Assembly: GCA_036924085.1 (NCBI GenBank)
Contig: JAVGWX010000014.1
Location: 33,733,936-33,797,935, forward strand
Source: Ariolimax columbianus
Taxonomy: Eukaryota; Mollusca; Gastropoda; Stylommatophora; Arionidae
Reading direction: 5' to 3'
Length of the DNA stretch: 64,000 bases
Part shown: piece after piece, positions 54,361 to 64,000 of the stretch
How positions within the stretch are numbered: position 1 is the first letter of the stretch
Layout: each line of letters opens with the position of its first letter
Notes under the pieces: generated by a model
Seen by the model: only the letters and a program-made list of their open reading frames with translations
Databases searched by the model: none
What the model was told of the DNA's origin: nothing
Program-made: the position numbers and the translations under genes

Positions 54361-55440
54361 ATGAAAATAATACAATGGAACTGCAGAGGCCTACACAAAT
54401 ACTTTAAGCCATACCTAGGACTGGCCAATCTGGGAAAAGAAACAAAAATATATGCGATTCAAGAAACCATGCTCAACCCAACCAAAAGACTCAATATTCC
54501 AAAATACAATATAGTTAGGAACGATAGAGAGACAGGAGCGAAAGGAGGAGTAGCCTTTATAGTAAATGAAGAATACAAAATAATGGACTGGGATCCATTT
54601 AATACCGAAAACCTAGAAGGCCTATCCATTAAAATAGACAGTAGTCCAGCGAGCATCACAATAATAAACATATACAACCCAAGAGGAAAATTCACCACAA
54701 ATGACATGGAAACAATCAAAGCACAAATGAACAATAGAACAATCATAGTAGGGGATTTCAACGCACATCATCCAGCATGGGGAGGAAGCGCCATAGACAC
54801 GGCAGGGAAACAAATAATGACCTTCTGCGAAGAAAACAATCTAATAATAATAAACGATGGGTCAATGACCAGAATAAATAACAATCCAAAGGGATCAGAT
54901 ACGGCTATAGACATCACAATAATGACGCCAAACTTAGCAACCCTCAAATGGGAAGTTCTGGATAATGCAGGATCAGACCACCGGCCCATAGCAATTTATT
55001 TAAAACAAAAAAATACATACGAAACACTGGATCAATCAGACCCTATTTCAACTACCATAAGGCAGACTGGAACGGATTTCCAAGAAGATCTGCTCAGACT
55101 CAAAAGAGAAGACTTAATCTCAGATAACGTAGACGTATTCAACCATAACCTAACAACCAACATCCTGCAGATAGCTATAAAGCACATTCCCAACAAAAAC
55201 ATGCCAGCTAACTTAATACAATCCACAGGAAAAGAAAACCATTACGGTAACCGTAAAAACAACAAAACACCTGTACTCTGGTGGAATGAGGAATGCACTA
55301 ACCAACTAAAAAAAAGACAAAAAGCTCTAAAGAAATACAGGAAATACAAAACAGAAGACAACCAAAAATCTTACCAAACAATTAAAAAAGAAACAGAGAA
55401 AGTAATAGAAAAAGCGGTACCCTTTAGCACACTGCATTGA
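54361..55440 (+). CDS. LINE endonuclease, intact 359-codon frame, RT absent
   Basis: An uninterrupted frame starting MKIIQWNCRGLHKYFKPYLG, typical of the very start of a LINE ORF2 (ATG in context CACAAAATGA). Catalytic blocks of the endonuclease/exonuclease/phosphatase fold are all present: QWNCRG (Asn7), YAIQETML (Glu ~36), IYNPRG, IIVGDFNAHHPAWGG (Asp, Asn, ~residue 124), DTAIDITIMTP, and LDNAGSDHRPIAIYL (Asp-His). Then comes a Lys-rich linker with PVLWWNEECTNQLKKRQKAL. At VIEKAVPFSTLH the frame stops: the last seven residues look like foreign sequence, and no RT follows. It belongs to a different LINE family from copies A-G. With no lesions in 1080 bases it is either recent or retained. 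Confidence 0.85.
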   Translation: MKIIQWNCRGLHKYFKPYLGLANLGKETKIYAIQETMLNPTKRLNIPKYNIVRNDRETGAKGGVAFIVNEEYKIMDWDPFNTENLEGLSIKIDSSPASITIINIYNPRGKFTTNDMETIKAQMNNRTIIVGDFNAHHPAWGGSAIDTAGKQIMTFCEENNLIIINDGSMTRINNNPKGSDTAIDITIMTPNLATLKWEVLDNAGSDHRPIAIYLKQKNTYETLDQSDPISTTIRQTGTDFQEDLLRLKREDLISDNVDVFNHNLTTNILQIAIKHIPNKNMPANLIQSTGKENHYGNRKNNKTPVLWWNEECTNQLKKRQKALKKYRKYKTEDNQKSYQTIKKETEKVIEKAVPFSTLH

Positions 55441-57744
55441 GTTTTTGAAAATTTCTCACATTTTTTAATTTTGCAAATTTCAAAAATTATAACTGTTCTA
55501 TTTGGTAGTCAATAAGTATTGATTTTCTTGTGTTTATAGACACAATTGAATGAAGAACTTGTTGGTGTCGGTGTTGTTGTTGTGTGTTTGTTGGTTTCTG
55601 AGATACAAGAAGATGAATGTGAAATTTTCGGAAAAATTTAAATATTTGGACCTTCCCGGATAAGGCCTAGGCGCTCCGATGGAAAACCATGGAAACCATA
55701 ACAAAGAATCGATACTGTGTTTACAATATCGACACAACTGTTGGTTTCCAATTCAAGCGTAGTTCTGTCATCTAAACAAGTAAAATGGGCGGATGTACAA
55801 GATAAAGGTCTTTCCCAACAACCTACTTCACCTTTCCCCCCAAAAAGTCGGCCTGGCCCAATCGGCGGAAAAATAATAAATCGTTCAAAAGCCATTTGTG
55901 ATCTAGCATGCGGTGCTTTTACCGTGTAAAATCGTGTGTAGATGGACGTGACGAATGCAGCAGTATAAAAATGACTATTGGTAGGGTCACCGTACATAGA
56001 GAAACAAAATATCAAATTTTTTCTTGTTGATAGCTTGACGAGCTGGGCGTCTCAGACATCCTGGAGCGTGCTAAAGGCTCACCGTTTCTGAAATTCTAGG
56101 ACCACACAGTCTTCCATACCAAAATAATTGTGTGTACAGCTGTCACTTAGTTGGGTGCAGCTGTGTTGTGTTTTTTTTGTGGACCCAAAAGAGACCTTGA
56201 TGCTGGTTTGTGAGTTTTGTGGGCAATTGAAGAATTTGCACAAGCCCCACGGAGGTGGATGTCCCATTTTATGGCAGCATTATTGGCAGCTCCTGGCTCT
56301 GATTTACGGAAGGCAATACCATTCATCTCTTTGCTCAATACATGAAGAGAGTGGTCTCCCTGTAGGACAGACGTGTGCCCTCTAGCCATGTGCCGGAGCG
56401 AGCAGAAATGCCCTGCTGACATGTGCGACCATCTCTAAGCGTTCTTGGTGGGCTGTTGGAGACATAGCAGGTCTTGACACTTTGTTTGGTGCGCAGTCCG
56501 ACGATGCGTAAGATTCGTCTTTCCTGCGATGACTGCACACGGGGTTATTCTCTTGCGGTGCAGGAGGTCCATTTTCCACGTGCGGAGTTGGATCTGAAAA
56601 TGACAGTGGTATACCTCGCGACTTAAAAATGTGGTGCTTCGTGTGGTTACATTCTACTAAATGTGACCTATTGTGGTCCGTGGGTAAATTAACACACAGG
56701 TGCCCATGTGGCGATAGACTCGGTGGATTGCTCTAGCTTGGCCACAGTTTCTGTGTCGCCTGTGCCTTGCACGTGGTGATCGGTGGTCGATGCTTGTGGA
56801 TTCAGTGGGAAGATGCGTCGACTGATGATGTAACGGACTCACACTACAATTAGCCCATCTGTTATGTAGCAAGTGGGTGTGACAATTCACGAACGCTACA
56901 GTGTGCACACATGTAGATGTGCACATATGTAGGTGTGTAGATATGTACGTATGAGTATATATTTGTGGACATTTTCATTTACACTTATGTATGAATTTAT
57001 AGGTTTATATATGTATATCCCTTCTGCGGGCATCCTCACCACTATATATCCACACTTAATATAATTATACTAATACTACATCAACCTTTTTTATCTATAA
57101 TTATTTAATCAATTATCTACCTTTCTATTGTTCTTCTGTTCCTGAGCCTACCACACATTCAACACATAATTGACTGCGAGAGCTAGAGGGCACAGGTGAG
57201 ACGAGGGATCTACAAGGTGACACACAAATCAGTGAATCGCTTAGAAGTTGGAGTACATGGATGCGATGGAAAAATATATGAGAGCAGGCAAAACCTGATA
57301 CACCAAGACCAGACAGAAGGAAGTCAACACAGATGGGCCTCACAACAGAAGGAAGACACTTTTCAATTAATTTATATTGTACTCTTAATCCTTATGTATC
57401 AAGTATATTGTTTGTCATATTTCCCAATCATTCCATCTCATTCATTCTCGTTGTACACCTCACTACACTGCTATCTTCACAAATGTGTATAAAATGTATG
57501 ATGGGGTTTTATTTATTTATTTTTAATTGAAAAAAAAAAAAAAAAAAAAAAAAATCAGGAAACAAAAAGAGATCCGAATCAAGTATGAAAGAAAATAAAT
57601 ATACTCAATCCCAAAATGGTCCCAGGAAAACAATTGTGCATATTTATGCAAATACCAAGGAGGCAACCCTACAGAAACGCCTGTTGAAATGGTCACAGAC
57701 CTAACGAAACGGTGCAATGTAAATTGCTGTATGATGAAATCACA
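55441..57744. other. No gene recognised; A25 run at 57530-57554
   Basis: About 2.3 kb. Minus-strand frames at 55638-56015 (125 codons) and 56147-56422 have no motif that I recognise. A run of 25 A at 57530-57554 follows ATTTATTTATTTTTAATTG and could be the tail of a retroposed sequence, but no source gene or TSD was found. Confidence 0.45.
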
Positions 57745-60700
57745 ATTTAAATAAAGGCAGTAAGGGGCTCAGCCTGGGGAGTTCTACCAGGCAGAGAGAG
57801 TGCCAGGCCCCGCACCTTGAAGGGGCCCACCTAGTGCTTCTGGTGGTCAACCATCCATGTGCTATGGAGTCAAGGCACAAGGAGATGGGGCAAGAGCTAT
57901 TGACCAAAAACCCAAGACCTTCAAAATATTACAGTGGAATGCGGAGGGACTATGGCCCACCCATTAAAGACATGTCGCTCTAGAGTATGGAAATTAAGGA
58001 CTCTAGCTGCCTAGTGACTTTAACAGTCACTCGGAGAGATGGGAATATCCAGACAAAGACAGCAGGGAGGGCGAAGGGGAAGACTGGGAGATAGACACAA
58101 ATCTCTATCTTATCAATAATCCTAGCTTCTATTTCTGAAGATGGCATTCCACCTCCACTCCAGACTTGACCTTCTCCACTGGGGATATCCTTCACAAAAT
58201 AGACCAGTTGCACAACCAACTGGCAGATATCGGCCTCAGAGCAATTAGGCTAGAAATTGATGTGGAAGGGGACTCCTAGGAAATAAAACATGTGCCAGGT
58301 TGGAACAACAGATGAACTGACTGGGACAGATTTGCAATGCTGACAGATGGACTGTGTGAAACTATCAACACACGAAATGACAATATGAAACTTATGAAAC
58401 AAGCAGCCACCGAGAACATCTCAAGATGGGTAAGGAAAAACTATACGCCATATTGGAATCAAGAATTGCAGAAACTCGATAATGAGGTTACAGGCGCTAG
58501 GAAAACGGAAGAGAGGGAGCAATCTATTGAAGCAAAAACCTCCCTCGAGGCCATTATTACATAATACAAAAGAAAACTGAACCAAATAACAAGAGACAGT
58601 TGGAAAGAAAAATCAGAAAGCCTCAATCTAGATAGAGAAGGGAACAAACTATGGAAATAAGTCAGAGCCCTGAGCGATGAAATACCATCAAATAAACACA
58701 TTAACATCAAATGGATGACAACATGCTTACCTGAAAAAAGCAGCAATTGCTTTTATAGAACATTATGCCAGAGCAAACCACATTGATGTCGCTACTGACA
58801 GACATAAGGGAAGAACAAAAGAGCCACGACAACATCAAGATTGTACCAGAGGAGCACAAGATGGCAAAACTAACAATGAAGGAAATGGATGAGGCCATGA
58901 GAACTTTAAGGAAAAGGAAGTCACCCGGAAAAAATTGGGATAACAAATTAAATGCTGATGGGGTTGGACCAAACAGCAAAGAGGAAGTTACTGTCAGTCC
59001 TAAACCAAAGCTGGAAAAGAGGAATTGTACCGCAGGCATGGAAAGATGCTATTCTTATACCAGTACCAAAGAAAAACAAAGATAAACATCCAAATGGATA
59101 CAGATCTATCAGTTTACTGAGGTGTAGGTAAACTGATGGAGCGCATGATAAACACCAGATTGATGTGACACCTGGAAGTTAAGTACATATTAATTTCACA
59201 GCAAGCAGGATTTAGACAACATAGATCCACTGAGAACCAGATCACTCTCATAGCACATAAAATAGAGGATGCTTACCAAGAGAAAAAAGCATACAGTAGT
59301 GGTTTGGGTGAATCTAAAGAAGTCATTTGACACGGTTTGGAAAGAGAGACGAGAGTCAAGCTACGAAGAAGCGAAGTATCTGGAAAAATGTACATACTGA
59401 TCAGCCACAACCTCAAAAACAGCAGGGAGTACGGTCCTCCGCACTTTTTCTTGTGTATAAAAACAACTTAAAAGAGAAAATACCAAAAAGAGTCCACAGC
59501 ACCATGTTTGCAGAGTATTTGGCTTTGTGGACTTCTGAAGAAAACATCACCACAGCAAACAACCGGATGCATCAGGCCCTAACATTGCTGGAGGAGTGGA
59601 CGAAATCATGGCTGGTCAAAATAAATGAAGAACAAATATGTTTGATATTCTCCCCCTCAAATAAACCACAGAACACCAAAATAAGTCATAACGGCAAATA
59701 TCTGCGACCAAACGACAACCCAAACTACTTGGGCATCACATTTGATCGGCGCATGACATGGAAAACTCAGATCGAGAGAAACCGAATGAGAGCAAGACAA
59801 AGAATTGCAACTATGAAGAATCTTGCTGGCACAAGCTGGCACAAGCTGGAGAACAGATGAAAGAATACTATATGTACATACACTGGAAGAGTGAGACCAG
59901 TTCTTCAGTATAGTATGGGCAACGGCAGCAAAGTCTGACTTTGATAAAATCAACAGACTTCAAAACCAAGCCATGAGAATTAAAACAGGAGGCATGAAGT
60001 GAGTGCCAATTGTAGAACTTGAGAAGATTACAAATCTACAATCAATGAACGATAGAAGAGACAGTCCAGCAGCAAGCCTAGAAACTAGGAAGACTGACAG
60101 ACCACCAAATGCATCATAAACTAAATGACTTTGAAAAAGGAAGTCTGAAGTAGAAATAGCGAAAACAAAGCTGAGAGAAGACCCTATGAAGGCCATATCA
60201 ACACCAAAGCCCATTGTTACTGTACGCTAACGAATCTGGAAACAGCAGATCTTTCCAGAGGTTATAGAAAATATACCAGGTATTTGATACAAGAACAGCC
60301 AGACCGAAAAAAAAGAAGGGACATAACCCTGAAGTACATAGAGAAAAACTACCCAAGCACTTACTGGACTCATGCATACTCTGACGGTTCATCAACAAAC
60401 GCAAAAGAAAATGGAGGGTGAGGTATTTCTTCACCTAATAAATGGTAGATAGATAACGCTGGCAACTATAAAATTCTCAATAAATTTCAGAGGTAGAGGT
60501 AGTGAAAGCTGCAGTAGAAGCAATGCTGACAGGCGAAGGCAATTAAATGCAGTCTTTTTTACAGATTCCTTGTCAGTGATTTCAACACTAAAGAGTCAGA
60601 AAAGTACAGAACCAAATGATCTAAGATCAGTACTCTGTCGACTATGCCAGCAGTCCAATTCCAAAAGAGTTGTGGTAAAGTGGGTCACATCCCGCTGTAA

Positions 60701-61102
60701 CATTCAAGAGGAGGAAGACAAGACTGACAGAGAAGAAGGTGGGAGGTTTATTAGGGCCAGATACATGAACAAATGGGAACCAGAGTCTACTGTCTACACA
60801 AAAAGTGATTCTTATTACCAGTTGAACAGAAGACAGCAGGTCGTGGTCTTCATGCTCCGCACAGGCCACAAGAGATTGAGGTACCATGTATTCAATAGAC
60901 TTAAAATAGGCGCTACTTACAAATGCACCTGTGGTACTGGGAAAATGACCCCTGAACATTCGCTGCAAAATTGCCCGACATACGAGGACCAGACAAAGCA
61001 CTTGATTCGCTCCATGACAGTTTCGACAGCCTCAGGATTACCTTTGCTTTCTTTGAACAAATTTAAGTTGACGTCTGACAGCGTACAACAAAGAAGAAGA
61101 AG
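57745..61102 (+). mobile_element. I-type LINE copy G, old and heavily mutated
   Basis: Recognisable from a 5' part shared with copy F (GAGAGTGCC-GGCC...) through to the GAA tail at 61089-61102. The endonuclease has lost about 280 bases: the text jumps from LQWNAEG to YGPP at 57948. Linker (58337-58564 frame), fingers (58765-59085 frame: EMDEAMRTLRKRKSPGK), palm (59327-59860: active site MFAEYLALW, so FADD lost), thumb (NPNYLGITFDRRMTWKTQIE) and RNase H/knuckle (60570-61214 frame; RTGHKRLRYHVFNRLK, KCTCGTGKMTPEHSLQNC) follow with many stops. Its 3' end is joined directly to U1 sequence. Confidence 0.88.
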
Positions 61103-61486
61103 TAGTAATGGTTTTTCCACGATGAGGTTGCTAGCCTCATGCACAACACATTTTTTGTCGTCTGGTACAACATTCTTGGAAGGATACAGTGATTCTATTC
61201 TCTGCTCCCTTTGAAAATAGTTTTACTAGCATATAAGCCTGCCTATGACAGGCAATGTAGAACTTCCAAATAGTCACATAAACGTTTCTTCTTCTCACAC
61301 TTTCATACATCTATTTTAAAACTATCAGAAGGATTTATAGGGCTGGTGAAAAAAGGCCACTTGTTCATGCAGTCGCCGAGCACTGTACATGCTAGGTTTT
61401 TATTTTAACTTCAATAAAAAAACTATTTCTTACAAGAGTTTTGAACTCATGTTCACGGGATCATAAGACCAACATCCATAACACTC

Positions 61487-61766
61487 GGGGAGCCGTATAG
61501 CATAGTGGTTAGCGTGCTGACTTTGCATCTTAGTGGTCCTGGGTTCATTCCCCAGTTTAGACGGAAATGCTTTTTAAAACCGAAATGGCTTTCGGGTCGA
61601 CACAGCCATAAAAGGGTACCGGTTAAAGTCCGGGAAGTAAAGGCGGCCGGCGTGATGCTGACCACATCATCCACTAAGTGCCGTGGGTTACAAAGTAATA
61701 TGGACCTAACAACCATATTTCCTATGCGCCGCTTGGCGTGATGGGATCTTTCCTTTTTTGTACTTA
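61487..61766 (+). mobile_element. tRNA-derived SINE with 11-bp TSD and empty paralogous site
   Basis: Flanked by CCATAACACTC (61476-61486 and 61767-61777). The head folds tRNA-like: D-arm text TAGCATAGTGGTTAGCGTG, an anticodon arm with loop TTTGCAT (anticodon position TGC, Ala-like), and a perfect T-arm CTGGG-TTCATTC-CCCAG. The acceptor stem does not pair, so this is a SINE and not a tRNA gene. The body contains GGCGGCCGGCGTGATGCTGA, which I suspect is a conserved SINE core. The U1 paralog at about 19483-19498 (TATACCACTCTGCCAGTC) lacks the insert. Confidence 0.93.
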
Positions 61767-61909
61767 CCATAACACTCTGCCAGTCATTTCTTTTTCAGAC
61801 ATCAACTTGAGTAAATCTTCTTGTGATTGTTGGTTGATGTTTACACCATCAGACGAGATCGCATGATGAACTCTACTGCTGTTTGGAGCTCCTCTTCAGA
61901 TGCATACAG

Positions 61910-62160
61910 CTTAGAGTTTAATGTTGAATCAACAGGCCAGAGCGTCTCTTTATATCCCTACAGCTTTAAGTTTAGTATTGAATCAAAAGCCCAGAGCTTC
62001 TCTTTATATCCCTACAGCTTTGAGCTTAGTATTGAATCAAAAGGCCAGACCTCCTCTTTATTTCCCTACAGCTGTGAGTTTAGTGTTGAATCAAAAGGCC
62101 AGACCTCCTCTTTATTTCCCTACAGCTGTGAGTTTAGTGTTGAATCAAAAGGCTACTGTC
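61910..62160 (-). repeat. 54-bp tandem repeat within U1
   Basis: Five units of CTGTGAGTTTAGTGTTGAAT plus CAAAAGGCCAGACCTCCTCT plus TTATTTCCCTACAG (54 bases). The same motif is present about three times at 19625-19765. Confidence 0.88.
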
Positions 62161-62235
62161 AAACAATGCAGCAGAGTGAATGTGCTGACAGCAACCAAGA
62201 TTCATAGCTGGCAGCTTGCATTAGGGTCAGCAAGT

Positions 62236-63515
62236 CAGAGCTGACCAAGACGCTATTCCGCCTCCAACCGGCGTTGACCAAGACACTATTCTGCTTCCAT
62301 GCGGTGCTGACCAAGAGCCTATTCTTCCATGTCATGGCCCTGGAAACAGGCTGCATTAGGGTCAGCGAGCCAGAGCTGACCAAGACCCTACTCCGCCTCC
62401 ATGCTGCCCTGACCAAGGCCCTACTCATCCTCCATGGGGCCTTGACCAAGACCCTACTCTTCCTCCATGCGGCCCTGACCAAGACCCTACTACCCCTCCA
62501 TGTTGCCCTGACCAGGACCATAATCCTCCTACATGAGGCCCTGACCAGGACCATAATACTTCTCCATGCTGCCCTGACCAAGACCCTACTACCCCTCCAT
62601 GCTGCCTTGACCAGGACCCTAATCCTCCTACATGAAGCCCTGACCAAGACCCTACTCTGCCTCCACGCTGCCCTGACCAAGACCCTACTCTGCCTCCATG
62701 CTGCCCTGACCAAGACCCTACTCTGCCTCCATGATGCCCTGACCAAGACCCTACTCTGCCTCCATGCTGCCCTGACCAAGACCCTACTCTGCCTCCATGC
62801 TGCCCTGACCAAGACCCTATTTTGCCTCCATGCTGCCCTGAAAAAAAAACCTACTCTGCCTCCACGCTGCCCTGACCAAGACCCTACTCTGCCTCCATGC
62901 TGCCCTGACCAAGACCCTACTCTGCCTCCATGATGCCCTGACCAAGACCCTACTCTGCCTCCATGCTGCCCTGACCAAGACCCTACTCTGCCTCCATGCT
63001 GCCCTGACCAAGACCCTATTTTGCCTCCATGCTGCCCTGAAAAAAAACAACCTACTCTGCCTTCATGCTGGCCTGACCAAGACCCTACTCTGCCTCCATG
63101 CTGCCCTGATCAAGACCCTACTCTGCCTCCATGCAGCACTGATGAAGACCCTACTCTGCCTCCATGCAGCACTGATCAAGACCCTACTCTGCCTCCATGC
63201 AGCACTGATGAAGACCCTACTCTGCCTCCATGCAGCACTGATGAAGACCCTACTCTGCCTCCATGCAGCACTGACCAAGACCCTACTCTGCCTCCATGCA
63301 GCACTGATGAAGACCCTACTCTGCCTCCATGCAGCACTGATCAAGACCCTACTCTGCCTCCATGCAGCACTGATGAAGACCCTACTCTGCCTCCATGCAG
63401 CACTGATCAAGACTCTACTTTGCCTCCATGCAGCACTGATCAAGACCCTACTCTTCCTCCATGCAGCACTGATCAAGACTCTACTTTGCCTCAAATACAG
63501 CACTGATCAAGACCC
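62236..63515 (+). repeat. 33-bp minisatellite, about 38 copies, with 199-bp higher-order repeat
   Basis: The unit GACCAAGACCCTACTCTGCC plus TCCATGCTGCCCT is 33 bases, so all frames stay open for long distances on both strands (for example 62274-62933 and 63021-63506). These are translated repeats, not proteins. A block of six units bounded by a run of A (CCCTGAAAAAAAA at 62837 and 63036) is duplicated at a 199-base offset. From about 63110 the units change to the GCAGCACTGAT variant. The founding unit is the single GAGCTGACAAAGACCATAGT-type segment in other U1 copies. Confidence 0.93.
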
Positions 63516-63829
63516 TACATTGGCTCAAACAATCTGCAATAATTTAGTCTAGCTAAGAGAATGGGGATCGCAGTGCCCAAATAAGCCAACTGAAATCGGA
63601 CGTGCCTGGCCAAAAGGTGCAGATATCGCTGTAAACTATAACCCAACATCCTTTTCAGGATGATCACCGAAGAAGAGAAAGTACCATATGATCAGTGAGC
63701 CGTACTCAGCTTACTGTACAGAGGGCACACAATCCTGTCAAACATGCTCTCCAGTTTGTTTGGTCAGTCCACTTGTGCATAGTGGTTGCACAGCCAGATG
63801 ATATGGTACATGTGTTAATTTAGTCTGTA

Positions 63830-64000
63830 ATGCCATGTCCTTGGGCCCTGCCTTGTCCTTGGGCCCTGCCTTGCCCTGTCCTGTCCTGGGGCCCTGTCTT
63901 GCCCTGTCCTGTCCTGTTGCCCTGCTCTGCCCTGTCCTGTCCTGGGGCTCTGTCCTGTCCTTGGGCCCTGCCCTGTCTTGGGGTTCTGCCATGTCCTGGT
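63830..64000 (+). repeat. CCTGTCCTGGGGCCCTG-type tandem repeat running off the window
   Basis: Irregular repeats of CCTGTCCT(T/G)GGGCCCTGC, strongly strand-asymmetric (C/T/G, few A). The 84-codon minus-strand frame here is the translation of this repeat. Continues beyond base 64000. Confidence 0.85.

Larger units (their letters stand above)
61103..63720 (-). repeat. Dispersed repeat U1 with SINE insertion and minisatellite growth
   Basis: Colinear with the copy at 18760-20060 from the GATGAGGTTGCTAGC block (61117) to the TATCGCTGTAAACTATAAC block (63628). Differences are a 280-base SINE at 61487-61766, five instead of about three 54-bp units (61910-62160), and a 33-bp array of about 38 units (62236-63515) in place of one unit. 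Confidence 0.8.

Noticed and set aside
55638..56015. A 125-codon minus-strand frame
   Set aside because: No recognisable motif, and a competing open frame lies on the opposite strand; left unassigned.
61487..61560. A tRNA-Ala gene
   Set aside because: The T-arm and anticodon arm look right, but the acceptor stem does not pair, and the unit is the head of a 280-base SINE with its own TSD.
62274..63552. Long open frames on both strands (up to 219 codons) suggesting a Leu- or Pro-rich repeat protein
   Set aside because: The 33-bp period keeps every frame open; all are translations of the minisatellite, and several overlap on both strands.
63738..63992. An 84-codon hydrophilic protein on the minus strand
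   Set aside because: It is the translation of a CCTGTCCT-type tandem repeat running off the window.

Overview
The window is animal (metazoan) nuclear DNA, intron- and repeat-rich, with almost no intact host coding sequence. My best guess is a mollusc, perhaps a heterobranch gastropod, because the LINE proteins resemble those I remember from sea-slug assemblies; that is memory-based and low confidence. Features that rule out a bacterial or viral source include spliced exons with GT/AG borders, eukaryotic 18S/28S rRNA fragments, tRNA-derived SINEs with target-site duplications (TSDs), a mariner element, and at least four LINE lineages.

The one confident host gene is the 3' part of a DHRS4-like short-chain dehydrogenase/reductase on the + strand. 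It has three exons at 18357-18491, 30302-30357 and 34180-34294. Their phases join perfectly, they carry the YxxxK active site, and they end in the peroxisomal signal SRL. Its 5' exons lie upstream or were not recognised. Its two introns (11.8 and 3.8 kb) are packed with mobile elements and tandem repeats.

Layout: 1-5.7 kb holds LINE fragments, including a tail-to-tail inverted pair. 5.7-11.2 kb is a 35-bp minisatellite split by an almost full-length I-type LINE. 12.7-15.3 kb is the best-preserved I-type LINE (15-bp TSD, one frameshift). 15.4-17.5 and 20.2-24.5 kb hold CR1-like LINEs, one carrying a nested I-type insertion with a 12-bp TSD. 24.5-26.1 kb is a SINE plus a 50-bp tandem array. 27-29.4 kb is a foldback element and an RTE-like LINE. 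32-37 kb holds two more RNase-H LINE copies around the last DHRS4 exon. 37.3-38.5 kb is a dead mariner inside an RTE-like LINE. 38.8-39.8 kb is a 53-bp minisatellite that appears to derive from LINE coding sequence. 39.8-48.6 kb holds more CR1, RTE and I-type copies. 49.2-50.5 kb is a rearranged 18S/28S rDNA pseudogene. 51.4-55.4 kb holds an RT fragment with a SINE inside it and an intact endonuclease-only reading frame. 57.7-63.7 kb is a decayed I-type LINE followed by a dispersed repeat (called U1 here) in which a SINE inserted and a 33-bp minisatellite expanded.

I see no cooperating gene cluster. The interest lies in the layered history of insertions, several of which can be ordered by TSDs and empty paralogous sites, and in three tandem arrays whose founding sequence can be read elsewhere in the window. 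Names such as 'I-type copies A-G', 'RTE-like' and 'U1' are working labels from motif reading, not database assignments.
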